Shown: piece by piece, positions 1 to 8,876 of the stretch
Numbering within the stretch: the stretch's first letter is position 1
How the letters are laid out: each line of letters opens with the position of its first letter
IMG/VR virus record: IMGVR_UViG_3300022074_000362
Span: 1-24,473 of that record
From: a virus
Reading direction: 5' to 3' (one strand)
Length of the DNA: 24,473 nt
Position numbers and translations under genes: made by a program
The notes under the pieces: model-generated
Told to the model about the DNA's origin: nothing
Database searches by the model: none
Seen by the model: only the letters and a program-made list of their open reading frames with translations

Positions 1-2
1 GT

Positions 3-779
3 GCAAGTGCCTTGGAACAAGGTATAGAGACGGCCCTTAGTGGTGCTCCGCTACTGTTTGGAACTACTGGAGCGTATGACCCACAATCTGCTCAAGCGTT
101 CATGGATCCATTTACAGAACAGGTGATCCGACAAGCAGAACGCGATATCCAAAGACAGGGCGATATCCAAAGACAAAACATTGGAGCACAGGCAGTAAGG
201 TCTGGTGCCTTTGGTGGATCAAGACAAGCAGTTGCAGACCAAGAATTACAACGTAATCTCGCTGACCAGATGGCAAGAACCGGTGCACAACTCCGTTCAG
301 CAGGGTTTCAACAAGCACAGGCTCAAGCGCAAAACGCTTTTCAAAATCAAATGGCAAGACAACAGTCTGCTGCACAGTTGTTTGGGCAACTTGGACAAGG
401 GATTGGGCAACTGGGCTCTGCTCTTGGAAAAACTGGTTTGTCGCAAGCGGCGTTAGGCGAGTCTGCACAGGCGGCACAACAACGCGATGTTAATGCTTTA
501 CTGGCATTAGGTGGTCTCGAGCAACAACAGGCACAGGCACAGATAGAAGCACAACGTGCCACGGACCTTGAAAGACAAGCAGAGCCCTTCCAAAGGATCA
601 GCTTTATGTCTGATGTTTTCCGTGGTGTACCGTCGACTCAACAAACATTGACTGCTAAAACGGCACCGTCTCCATCTACAGTTTCACAGATTGCAGGTCT
701 TGGAGTAGGTTTAGCCGGTTTGAGTGAGGCAGGGGTCATACCTAAACTCTTCGGCCAAGGTGGGATGTTCGGCTCATGA
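3..779 (+). CDS. Putative internal virion (ejection) protein, 5' end outside window
   Basis: The frame is open to the first base of the window, with residues A-S-A before a TTG at 12, so the true start is probably upstream and the gene is 5'-partial. The visible part is very rich in Gln and Ala (AQAQAQ-type runs) and predicted mostly helical. A Gly/hydrophobic stretch (near GLGVGLAGLSEAG) lies close to the C-terminus. There are no enzyme motifs. Such Ala/Gln-rich helical proteins ahead of two other large virion-type genes and a lysozyme resemble the DNA-ejection protein blocks of short-tailed phages (P22 gp7/gp20/gp16, T7 gp14-16); this is analogy, not detected homology. A short tandem repeat of period 18 (copies at 144 and 162) encodes a doubled D-I-Q-R-Q. 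The stop overlaps the next ATG by 4 bases, indicating translational coupling. It could also be another tail or neck component. Confidence 0.75.
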   Translation, partial: ASALEQGIETALSGAPLLFGTTGAYDPQSAQAFMDPFTEQVIRQAERDIQRQGDIQRQNIGAQAVRSGAFGGSRQAVADQELQRNLADQMARTGAQLRSAGFQQAQAQAQNAFQNQMARQQSAAQLFGQLGQGIGQLGSALGKTGLSQAALGESAQAAQQRDVNALLALGGLEQQQAQAQIEAQRATDLERQAEPFQRISFMSDVFRGVPSTQQTLTAKTAPSPSTVSQIAGLGVGLAGLSEAGVIPKLFGQGGMFGS

Positions 780-3025
780 TGGACGTGAACCAAAGAAAAA
801 TGTTCAAGACCCGACCAGCGAGAGACAAGCTTAATCGCATGGGCGGTATCATGGCATCTAGTGCCCCATTAATGAATACGGTGGCCCAGTACAACCAAAA
901 GAGAGGCGCACAAAACTTTCAGCTTGGAGGTGGGGTTCAACTACCCCTTCTTGCAGAAGATCAAGCAAAGCGAGATTTAATTGAAGCGGTTGATCAAAGG
1001 TTCCCGCAAAGAAATGTTTTTGGTCGAGGTGCTACTGGAGGTGCCAGACCTGGAGGTGCTTCTCTTCTGCAAAGAACTAGAATACCACTTTCGCTTGCTG
1101 CAAGATCAACTGTACCAGGCGCACTTGTTCTTGGTGCAGCAGATTTAGCTCTTGGTGAGGGTGTGGATCGTGAAGGGATCATGGCTAATACTGCTCGTGT
1201 TCAACCTTTACTTGCGAGAGAAGGATTCACCCAAAAGCAATTTGATGCATTATCCCCAGAAGAACAACAAAGTCTTTTTCAAACAGAACAAGACAGACGT
1301 TTAGCGTTGGGTACTGTAGCTGGTAGTGTCGGACAAGAATTTGCAATTCTTCCTGATATTGCTCAAAACCTTTACGAGGATGTTGTAGGCTCAAATATTG
1401 TTCAAAGAGGTCTAAAAGCCGCTGGAATTATCGACCCTACTAGTCAATTTGAAAGAACAGGTCGAAGAGATTTTGAAGAGGGTGCTACCAGATTTAAGGC
1501 TGAAAACATACCCTTTGATGATATCGCTCAATTCCGCGCATCTCTTCCGTTAGACCCTGAAACAGAAGCAGAGCGAGTACGACAAAGCTTTATGGGTAGA
1601 TCTACTAGACCGCCAAACCCTGCTTTTGACTCTGCTGATGTTACAAGAGCAGATCCTATAGAAGCGGCTACAGATATTGACAAAACTACAGCAATTGCGG
1701 CCACAGAAACAGGACCGGAAAAAGAGGAAAAAGAGCCAACACCTGCTTTTGACTCTGCTGATGGCACAGGCACAGAGGAAAAAAGATTAACAGCAGAAGA
1801 GGCCGCAGCACAGGAAGGTGGAAAGTTTTTAGACGAAGATTCAGACGCAATAACGGAAAAAGACCGAATTGCAAACGTTATAAATTCAAATGATCAAGAG
1901 CTACAACAGGGCGAATTACAACGTTTAATGGCAGAGTTTACCGAAAACGCTCCTGAATATGAGGGCACGAGTAAGGGTCTTGCGATTGCTAAAATTGGCT
2001 TTGCTATGGCTGCAGGTCAAAGTCCAAATGCGATCACTAACATAGCATCAGCACTATCTGATGGTGCTGATATGTTAATTAAAGATAAGAAAGATCGCGA
2101 CGCATTTGATCGACAACTTCAATTATCTGCTTTGCAGTATGGTTTAGGCGAACAGAGTAAAATTCGTGCTCAAAAACGCGCGGATGAACGAAACATAATG
2201 AAGTTTGTAGATGATAATAATGAGGTGGTCACGGTTTCAATCGCGGAATACATAGCAAATGGTCGTGAAATTCCTGAAGGTTTGCGTACAACTGATATGT
2301 ACACACAGGATCAAAAGGCAATTGTTGAGCGAGCTAAGGCAACCGCGAAAGCGTTGAACGAAGCTAATAAGCGTAAATTTTTGACTCGAACAGAGGTTCG
2401 TACAGATAGAGAGGCGTATGCAAAGGCTTACGACGTTGCTAGTCAATCTGAGAATACAGCATATGTTCTTGAAACTGTTATGAAGATGAACGCGGATGGT
2501 GAGCTTACTGGTGCGGCAAATGCGCTTAAAACTGGTGCGGCAAAGGTTGGAGCGTTTTTAGGAATAGAGGTTCCTGATTCTTTTAATAATAAACAACTTG
2601 CCATAACTAAACTAAAAGGAGCTTTGCAAGGTGTTATTAAAGTAACACTGGCAGGAACCCAATCGGCAAACTCTATCTCTAACCGAGATGTTGATTTGTT
2701 AATCCAAGGCTTTCTTGCGGATGGAGTAATGAGTGTTGACTCAAACGGCGTATTAACTTTTGCAAACGTTCCTGCGAAAGTTATTAATCAATCTTTAAAA
2801 AATGGCCTTCAAGCTGTTCGTCAAGCACAGGCTAAGGCACTTAATGACATGTCTGCAATTGAAGGAGAACTATCAGGCATGTTTACGCCTCAAGGACTTC
2901 CCGGAGCAAGTATTCTTGAGCCGTATCAACAAGTAGACATTAGAACCGAAATAAAAAAACGGGGTGGTAAAACGTTATCTTTTGACAAAGAAACCAATCT
3001 ATATTCTGCAGTAGATGTGGAGTAA
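776..3025 (+). CDS. Large putative structural/internal virion protein (749 aa)
   Basis: The start ATG at 776 overlaps the previous stop (ATGA); a second ATG follows at 779. The N-terminal part has a basic M-F-K-T-R-P segment and M-G-G-I, a style common in uncharacterised virion proteins of marine phages. The middle (about residues 270-365) is acidic, low in hydrophobic residues and probably disordered, and holds two copies of P-A-F-D-S-A-D. The C-terminal half is helical, with segments such as G-F-A-M-A-A-G-Q-S-P-N near residue 405. No catalytic motif was found. Position between two other large virion-like genes supports a structural or ejection role. Function remains inferred from context. 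Confidence 0.75.
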   Translation: MMDVNQRKMFKTRPARDKLNRMGGIMASSAPLMNTVAQYNQKRGAQNFQLGGGVQLPLLAEDQAKRDLIEAVDQRFPQRNVFGRGATGGARPGGASLLQRTRIPLSLAARSTVPGALVLGAADLALGEGVDREGIMANTARVQPLLAREGFTQKQFDALSPEEQQSLFQTEQDRRLALGTVAGSVGQEFAILPDIAQNLYEDVVGSNIVQRGLKAAGIIDPTSQFERTGRRDFEEGATRFKAENIPFDDIAQFRASLPLDPETEAERVRQSFMGRSTRPPNPAFDSADVTRADPIEAATDIDKTTAIAATETGPEKEEKEPTPAFDSADGTGTEEKRLTAEEAAAQEGGKFLDEDSDAITEKDRIANVINSNDQELQQGELQRLMAEFTENAPEYEGTSKGLAIAKIGFAMAAGQSPNAITNIASALSDGADMLIKDKKDRDAFDRQLQLSALQYGLGEQSKIRAQKRADERNIMKFVDDNNEVVTVSIAEYIANGREIPEGLRTTDMYTQDQKAIVERAKATAKALNEANKRKFLTRTEVRTDREAYAKAYDVASQSENTAYVLETVMKMNADGELTGAANALKTGAAKVGAFLGIEVPDSFNNKQLAITKLKGALQGVIKVTLAGTQSANSISNRDVDLLIQGFLADGVMSVDSNGVLTFANVPAKVINQSLKNGLQAVRQAQAKALNDMSAIEGELSGMFTPQGLPGASILEPYQQVDIRTEIKKRGGKTLSFDKETNLYSAVDVE
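1619..1763 (+). repeat. 22-nt exact direct repeat inside the structural gene
   Basis: The same 22 bases occur at 1619-1640 and 1742-1763, in frame and 123 bases (41 codons) apart. Both encode P-A-F-D-S-A-D in the acidic linker of the 749-residue protein. The intervening sequence does not repeat as cleanly, so this is either the remnant of a 41-codon duplication or a short functional peptide used twice. Confidence 0.8.
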
Positions 3026-3027
3026 AT

Positions 3028-6000
3028 ATGGGAATAATAAGAGTAGACACTTCAGACGGGATTAAGCAAGTTCAAATTGCTGGAGAGGTCCCTACGGAGC
3101 AAGAACAAGAGTTAATTTTAAATACTTTTTTTGCGGGTGAGTCTACGACTGCAACAGAGCCATCTCCTAAAACAACACCTAAGCTTGATTTTGCCACAGC
3201 GTCTTTAGATGAGATTCGTGAATATAATAATTTGTTGCGCAGTCAAGGCATTGACCCGTTTACTGGTTCTCAAATAAGCGAAGAAGAGTTCATCAACAAC
3301 TACAAAGAACCGGGTGTGGATTACTCGAGTGGTGTGGATGATGTAGAAGGATTCTCGCGCTTTCAATTTGGCCGCATGGACACGGATGAAGAAAGGTCCG
3401 CTTATCTTACGCAGGCACTAGGAACTGAGGGCTTCCGACAAGACGCGCTCGGTCGATTTATCATTACAGAAACAGGTAGACAAAAATTAGGAATGGGTGA
3501 AGGCCCAGATGTTGCAATTGATGAACAAGGTTTCTCCTTTGCGGACGTGAAAGAATTTGCAGGGCAGTCTGGTGCTCCTATTCTTACAGGTATCGGTGCT
3601 TCTTTAATGGCTTCTGGTGTTGGCATTTTCCCAGGGTTAGCTATCACGGGCACTGGAGCACTTATTGGTAAAGCTCTTGATGAGGCTGTGGAATCCGTTG
3701 AAGGGCTACAGCGGCAGAGTTTTTCAGAAGTTGCAAGAGCTTCTGCAATGGAAGGGGCGTTTGGAGCGTTTGGCGAAGGTCTTGGCCGAGGTCTGTCTAA
3801 GGTCTTTGGACGAATAATCAAAGGTCCAGGCGGTGAAGCAAATGAGGCTCTTCGTGCAGAAGCTCGTGCAATGATTGACCGCGGCCTTCGGCCCACAGTT
3901 ACCGGAGCAACTTCCGAAGAGTTCCGCCCAGTTTTAAATCGTCTACAAGCCATATATGAAGGTGTCTTTCCAAACGAAAAAGCTGCTCGTCAAAATCTAG
4001 ACATTTTGCTAAAAGAATTACAGTCGGCTCCTGGGGTCAACATTGGATCGCTAGATGACTTTGGTAATGCTGTCCGTAGAGACATCGATGAATTTTATGG
4101 AACCGCAGATGATGCCTTAGCTCAGGTTCAAAAATCTGTTGACGAAGATATTGAGCGTGAGATAGCGGCGGTTATCAAGCCGTTACAGCAGGGTAAGGAC
4201 CTGCCTAAAGACTTACTCGAAAGTATACGATTGCGTAAACGGTTGTTTGACGAAGATGTAGATCGGTTGTATACGATTGCTACAGATGTGCTTGAAGGCA
4301 ACACCATCGTTCCGACTAAAGGAATTAAGCAAGAGCTTGAGGAGCTTATCAAAGCAAACCCCGCAGACATTGGAAATACCAAGTTTGCTCGTATGGTTCA
4401 AGACCTTGATGAATATGCAACTCCACAAGATGTTAATAATTTACGGAAGGCTTTGACGGACGCGTCATATAACCCAGACCTTGTTGGCGGCGCGGCTGGC
4501 AGAGCATTAAGTCGTCTAAAGAAAGCAACAGACGATGCAATGGTTGACGCTGAACTGGGCCTACAACGCGGTCTCAATGCAATGACTGCCAAGTATGGAA
4601 CGCAGGGCGGAGCAGTTCCTGGTGGTCAGGTTCCTGCGGGCAAGGGCTTAACTCCTGAGTTCAAGCCCGGAGCAGAAGCAAGCGACGATGTTTCTTTGAC
4701 TATAAATCAAGCACGTCAGGGCCTGAGTATCTTGCGGCGGTCGAACCAACTGTACCGTAATGGAATTAAAAAGTTTGACAACGTTGTTACTCGAGACCTT
4801 GTTAAACAGGCACAGAAGGGCCAGCTTAACACCAAGTTTATTTATCAAAAGATAATCCAAGAAGACAATCCAGAAGCACTGGATCAACTTTTAAAAGCTG
4901 TTCGTGGCGTTCCAAACCTAATCAAGGATGTTGGCGAAAGCAAAATGTTTTTAGAGGGGCAGATGATCGGCTCTCAGACCATTGAAGAAGCTGTTGAATC
5001 TGTAAAAAACCTTCCAAACAGTAATGAAACTAAACGTTTTGTTATGGCTCGTAAGGCCGAGTTAGAGAAACGGGCCGAGCAACTTACGGCTTTAAGAGGA
5101 ACTGGGGCAGAAGCGGCAGAAGATTTGCGTCAACGTTTAGCGTCGCAATATCTCGATGACATGCTGAATAACTCTCGAGTTACAGACAAACTGACAGGGC
5201 AGACGGTTATTGACCCGGTTAAGCTTGCAGCTAATTTACGCAGTAAAGGAACAACCGTTGATAAACTGTTTGGCAAAGACAAGGATGCTTTAAATGAAGT
5301 GATTAAGGCACTTGAGTCGGGCAAGTCGAACATTGCTCCAAGTGTGTTCCAAACCATACCTGCAAAAAATCTGGCTAGTCAATTGAACGTTGTCAAAGCC
5401 GCTCAAGCAGAAAGACAGCGGTTGTCTAGAGATACAATTCTGCAACGGTTTAATACTGGTGATACAGACGTTATTGCAGATGTTCTGTTAAAAACTCCAA
5501 ACGCTGTGACAGTTGCACGTCGGACCTTGGCCCCTGAAACTTTTGAACAAGCAAAAGATGCAGCGATGGGACGGATTATTAATCAAATTGGTGGAACAAT
5601 TGAAGAGGGCGGAACGATACGTCTTTCTGGTAACTTCTTTGATGAGTTCACCTCTGGTCGCCTTGGTTTAAAGTTACAAAGCACTTTGAAAACTTATGGC
5701 GAACAGCATATCGATAGCTTGTTTGGTAAAGACACCTACAAAGCGTTGTTTGGTCTAGCAGATGATATGACCAAGGCATCTAACGCGGCCATCAAAGGCA
5801 AGGGTGGTCTTGCCGCTCCACAGATTGCACTAAGTCTTGGTATAGTTGGCCTTATAACAAACCCAATTGCTACAATCGCTACGGGTGCTACATACAGTGC
5901 AATGTCTAAGTTGCTTCGCAATCCAAAAGTATTGAAAGCGATGATGGCCTCTCGTAAGCCTAACTCTGTTCGTGAATTTTTGTCTGGAAAATTCAAAGCA

Positions 6001-6291
6001 AACGATCCAATTGCACAAGGACTGCAAGCTGCACTACAGCTTGCTGGGGCTGGGGCTGTGCAATCTATTAGAATGTCTACCGAGCAAGCAAAAGAAGAAC
6101 TTGAACCTTTTGTTGAAGGAGCGAAACAGCAGGCACAGGCTCAACTGCCCACACCACAACAGATACTGCCCGCAGTGCAAAGTGGCCTACAGAATCTTAA
6201 TCCGTTCCAGCCGCAGGGCGCACAACAACAAGGTGTTTCACCGATCCTTGTACCCAACCCAGCAACAAGGGCCGCTGTGGGGAGCCAGTAA
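3028..6291 (+). CDS. Very large putative internal virion/DNA-ejection protein (1087 aa)
   Basis: The gene starts 2 bases after the previous stop; a GGAG inside the upstream stop region can serve as ribosome site. The long helical, Ala/Gln/Lys-rich protein has two Gly-rich hydrophobic segments. One is at about residues 183-215 (ILTGIGASLMASGVGIFPG and following) and the other near 930-960 (IALSLGIVGLITNPIATIAT). Both could insert in a membrane or form amphipathic packing helices. The C-terminus is Gln/Pro-rich (Q-Q-A-Q-A-Q-L-P). Ejection proteins that build a trans-envelope channel often show this mixture, but no specific family motif is visible. The lysozyme gene starts on its final stop (TAATG), so the two are coupled. 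It may equally be another large virion protein. Confidence 0.75.
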   Translation: MGIIRVDTSDGIKQVQIAGEVPTEQEQELILNTFFAGESTTATEPSPKTTPKLDFATASLDEIREYNNLLRSQGIDPFTGSQISEEEFINNYKEPGVDYSSGVDDVEGFSRFQFGRMDTDEERSAYLTQALGTEGFRQDALGRFIITETGRQKLGMGEGPDVAIDEQGFSFADVKEFAGQSGAPILTGIGASLMASGVGIFPGLAITGTGALIGKALDEAVESVEGLQRQSFSEVARASAMEGAFGAFGEGLGRGLSKVFGRIIKGPGGEANEALRAEARAMIDRGLRPTVTGATSEEFRPVLNRLQAIYEGVFPNEKAARQNLDILLKELQSAPGVNIGSLDDFGNAVRRDIDEFYGTADDALAQVQKSVDEDIEREIAAVIKPLQQGKDLPKDLLESIRLRKRLFDEDVDRLYTIATDVLEGNTIVPTKGIKQELEELIKANPADIGNTKFARMVQDLDEYATPQDVNNLRKALTDASYNPDLVGGAAGRALSRLKKATDDAMVDAELGLQRGLNAMTAKYGTQGGAVPGGQVPAGKGLTPEFKPGAEASDDVSLTINQARQGLSILRRSNQLYRNGIKKFDNVVTRDLVKQAQKGQLNTKFIYQKIIQEDNPEALDQLLKAVRGVPNLIKDVGESKMFLEGQMIGSQTIEEAVESVKNLPNSNETKRFVMARKAELEKRAEQLTALRGTGAEAAEDLRQRLASQYLDDMLNNSRVTDKLTGQTVIDPVKLAANLRSKGTTVDKLFGKDKDALNEVIKALESGKSNIAPSVFQTIPAKNLASQLNVVKAAQAERQRLSRDTILQRFNTGDTDVIADVLLKTPNAVTVARRTLAPETFEQAKDAAMGRIINQIGGTIEEGGTIRLSGNFFDEFTSGRLGLKLQSTLKTYGEQHIDSLFGKDTYKALFGLADDMTKASNAAIKGKGGLAAPQIALSLGIVGLITNPIATIATGATYSAMSKLLRNPKVLKAMMASRKPNSVREFLSGKFKANDPIAQGLQAALQLAGAGAVQSIRMSTEQAKEELEPFVEGAKQQAQAQLPTPQQILPAVQSGLQNLNPFQPQGAQQQGVSPILVPNPATRAAVGSQ

Positions 6292-6719
6292 TGGATAGAC
6301 AAAGACTTTTTACACAACTCCGGTTGCATGAGGGCGTAGAGCATATGCCCTATAAATGTAGTGCTGGATTTTTAACAATCGGAGTGGGTCGTAATATCGA
6401 GGAACGCGGATTGTCCGACGATGAGATCGACTACATCCTCAACAACGATGTCAACATCGCCACCGACGAACTGGTCAGAATGTTTGATTGGTACCCTGAT
6501 CTTGATGAAGTGCGTCAACGTGTCGTGATTGACATGGTGTTTAACCTTGGGATGCCCCGCTTCCAACAATTTAAAAAGATGATCCAAGCTCTGGATGAAG
6601 GGGACTACAAAGAAGCCTCCATTCAGATGATTGACAGCCGTTGGGCATCTCAGGTAGGTGCTCGAGCAGAGCGTTTACGGGACATGATGGAGAGTGGTGA
6701 GGACTCGTCAGACTTTTAG
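6291..6719 (+). CDS. GH24 (T4-type) lysozyme / endolysin with Glu-Cys-Thr catalytic triad
   Basis: This protein hydrolyses the MurNAc-GlcNAc bond of peptidoglycan. At 142 residues it is close to the length of T4 lysozyme. The N-terminal motif L-R-L-H-E14-G is followed by Y21-K-C23-S-A-G-F-L-T29-I-G-V-G-R, matching the T4 lysozyme E11...D20...T26 region with exactly conserved spacing. The Asp position is Cys23. In T4 lysozyme a Cys at this position is known to keep activity, and several phage GH24 enzymes naturally carry it. No signal peptide or SAR anchor is seen, so release would need a holin, which is not visible here. Its TAATG coupling to the preceding virion gene leaves open a virion-associated muralytic role rather than, or besides, lysis. 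The 3' end overlaps the convergent polymerase gene by 4 bases. Confidence 0.92.
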   Translation: MDRQRLFTQLRLHEGVEHMPYKCSAGFLTIGVGRNIEERGLSDDEIDYILNNDVNIATDELVRMFDWYPDLDEVRQRVVIDMVFNLGMPRFQQFKKMIQALDEGDYKEASIQMIDSRWASQVGARAERLRDMMESGEDSSDF

Positions 6720-8620
6720 CCGACTTCACCCCAGTTATTTCCTAGTTCCTGATCTACGCTACTTGGCACACGAAGATCAACGCACGTTTCCATAATCTCC
6801 TTGATCCGTGACGCTTGTTCCTTGGAACCTATACTAAAGCACAGTTCGTCGTGTACGGTCAGCAGAGGAACTAATCCCTCTTTGTAGCATTCAGCCATTG
6901 CTTTCTTCGTTTGATCCGCGGCAGAGCCTTGTATCAGCTTGTTAAGAGCTTTGTATGTAAATGCTCTACGAATGCCAGGACCATATTCCCGAATCGCATC
7001 CTCATGTTGCATTGGTTTGTTATAATCAAAACTTCTCGGTTCCCACATATCAAACCGGCATTTACGTCCTAACAATGTTCTAATCTGACCGTTCTTAGAT
7101 GCTCGCTGAGATGCCATGTCAGCAATCCGTTTAACAAAAGGAACTCTGTCATGGTATGTGGCTAGTAGTTCTTTTGCGTCATCCTGACTGATATCTAGCG
7201 TGTTAGCTAACTTACCTCGACCCATGCCATACATGATTCCAAGGTTTACAGTCTTAGCTTCTTTACGCCCGATCCCTGCCATGTCTGCCACCATTTGATG
7301 GAAATCCACGTCAGTTGTTTTAAACGCTTCAACAATTTCTTCTACTCGCGGATCTTCATACTTATCTGCAAGCAAGGATGAGAAATGAACCAACAACCGC
7401 GGCTCTTGGCTCGAGTAGTCAAACGAGCCCCACTGTTCTCCTTCTTCAGGAATAAACAGCCCACGAATCGCAGCTTTGAGTTCAGGATCTCGAGCAGGAA
7501 TCTGTTGTAGGTTTGGATTGCTGGAACTGAAACGTCCCGTTATCGTCCCACCATCATCAGAACGTAGTTGATTAAACTCACAGTGAATCCTCCCGTTATG
7601 CTGATATCGAAGGATAGAGTCAATAAACGTGCTGTTTGCTTTGTTTAATTCACGAAGTTTAAGAATCTGGGCCGCGATTTCGTGGTCACAGCCTTGCAAG
7701 AACGCTTTTGTAATCGAGGGTTGATTTGAGACCTCTGTGCGAGAGTAAGGGATTTGGTAATGGTCCAACACTGCGGACACGCTTGTTGCCACCCAGGGCT
7801 CGACCATAATTCCTGTTTTTGCTTTGATGTCATCTTTCAACTGCCTTTCTAGCTTTGCTAGATGTAGTTTAGTTCGCTCTGCCTTATCGAGATCTACGCG
7901 AACACCCTTTTCACGCATGTCGAGCATCATTGGGATTAGACTGCTTTCTAACTCAAATATCGATCCAAGTTCTTGCTTTTGAAGTTCTGTCTCAAAACAA
8001 TTCCAAAGCTTCAGTGTCAATGCTGCATCTTGTTCTGCATATTGACCAACAAACTTAGCCGGTAGTTTCCACATCTCAGCCTTTGGATCAATGCCCCATC
8101 TCTTTGCCTCTTCGCGTAAAACCTTTTCATTCTTACGCTCGCCTAAGTAGTCCCGGCCTAAAGAATCAAGAGAAAAGCTAAACCGGTTTTCATTAATCAA
8201 GGGGGCGGCAATCATCGTATCGATAATTTTGCCCTCAACAGGCACCTCGGCCCATCGCAACCAGCCTAAGTCATATGTGGCATTGTGGAAAACTTTGGGG
8301 ATATGTGGCGTAGCCATTTGTTTTTTCAGCCATTTCATAACTACATTTTGTGTCATGTTGCCGCCGCCAGCGTGTTTGATCGGGTAGTATCCAATAAAAT
8401 CACCTGCCGCTACTGCCACTCCCACAATAAATCCATCGTTACGAACCCATCCAGGCCCTAGAGTCATAAGATTAGGGTCACAAGTTTCTAAATCGACTGC
8501 GATATACTTGGATTGAGAAAGGTCAGGAAAGACCTCGGGGGCAACCCAGTCGATCTCTGCCATGTCCATCTCCATGCGTTCGACCCAGTTGATTGTGCTT
8601 GTGTCTTTACTCTTCCTCAT
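6716..8620 (-). CDS. polA: Family A DNA polymerase with 3'-5' exonuclease domain, Leu762-type
   Basis: This is the replicative phage DNA polymerase. The N-terminal DEDDy exonuclease shows D43-L-E45 (exo I), H-N-A-T-Y-D117 (exo II) and Y194-A-E-Q-D198 (exo III). The polymerase domain shows motif A F-D401-Y-S-S-Q-E406-P-R and motif B R452...K456-T-V-N-L460-G-I-M-Y464-G. Motif C is V-H590-D591-E592. There is no 5' nuclease domain; 634 residues is near the size of T7 gp5. Aligning R754/K758/Y766 of E. coli Pol I places Leu460 at the Phe762 position, a residue known to affect nucleotide selectivity and fidelity. The start ATG at 8620 overlaps the upstream small gene by 14 bases. It is the last gene of the minus-strand replication operon. 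Confidence 0.97.
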   Translation of the reverse strand: MRKSKDTSTINWVERMEMDMAEIDWVAPEVFPDLSQSKYIAVDLETCDPNLMTLGPGWVRNDGFIVGVAVAAGDFIGYYPIKHAGGGNMTQNVVMKWLKKQMATPHIPKVFHNATYDLGWLRWAEVPVEGKIIDTMIAAPLINENRFSFSLDSLGRDYLGERKNEKVLREEAKRWGIDPKAEMWKLPAKFVGQYAEQDAALTLKLWNCFETELQKQELGSIFELESSLIPMMLDMREKGVRVDLDKAERTKLHLAKLERQLKDDIKAKTGIMVEPWVATSVSAVLDHYQIPYSRTEVSNQPSITKAFLQGCDHEIAAQILKLRELNKANSTFIDSILRYQHNGRIHCEFNQLRSDDGGTITGRFSSSNPNLQQIPARDPELKAAIRGLFIPEEGEQWGSFDYSSQEPRLLVHFSSLLADKYEDPRVEEIVEAFKTTDVDFHQMVADMAGIGRKEAKTVNLGIMYGMGRGKLANTLDISQDDAKELLATYHDRVPFVKRIADMASQRASKNGQIRTLLGRKCRFDMWEPRSFDYNKPMQHEDAIREYGPGIRRAFTYKALNKLIQGSAADQTKKAMAECYKEGLVPLLTVHDELCFSIGSKEQASRIKEIMETCVDLRVPSSVDQELGNNWGEVG

Positions 8621-8876
8621 TCAGATGCTCCGCCAGTTCCTCTATTGACTCTAAGCTAGTACGGAACACAAAAATTGGGGTGTGCGTTCCCATATACGCC
8701 CCGTCGATATTAAACTCAAAGTATTCGACAGCTTCATCGTGATCCATGCCATCGCGCTCTACTAAGACTTCAATCATCTCCAAAGCGTCATATACAATTC
8801 GGTGCACTCGTGTATTGCCATCCCACACCTCTGCAACTCCCAAAATACAATCATCGAAACCTTCTGCTCTGATCAT
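8607..8876 (-). CDS. Small conserved phage protein of unknown function (89 aa)
   Basis: An acidic 89-residue protein with a central segment E-Y-F-E-F-N-I-D-G-A-Y-M-G that I associate with an unnamed small protein widespread in phage replication modules; no function is known to me. Its ATG overlaps the helicase stop (ATGA) and its 3' end overlaps the polymerase start, so it is translated between two replication enzymes. A replication accessory or host-interaction role is only inferred from position. Confidence 0.8.
   Translation of the reverse strand: MIRAEGFDDCILGVAEVWDGNTRVHRIVYDALEMIEVLVERDGMDHDEAVEYFEFNIDGAYMGTHTPIFVFRTSLESIEELAEHLNEEE

Noticed and set aside
3402-3953. Minus-strand ORF of 183 codons
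   Set aside because: Shadow of the 1087-aa gene with low-complexity Pro/Ser/Ala content and no ribosome site or neighbours on that strand.
5972-6298. Plus-strand ORF of 108 codons
   Set aside because: Out-of-frame shadow within the Gln-rich 3' end of the 1087-aa gene.
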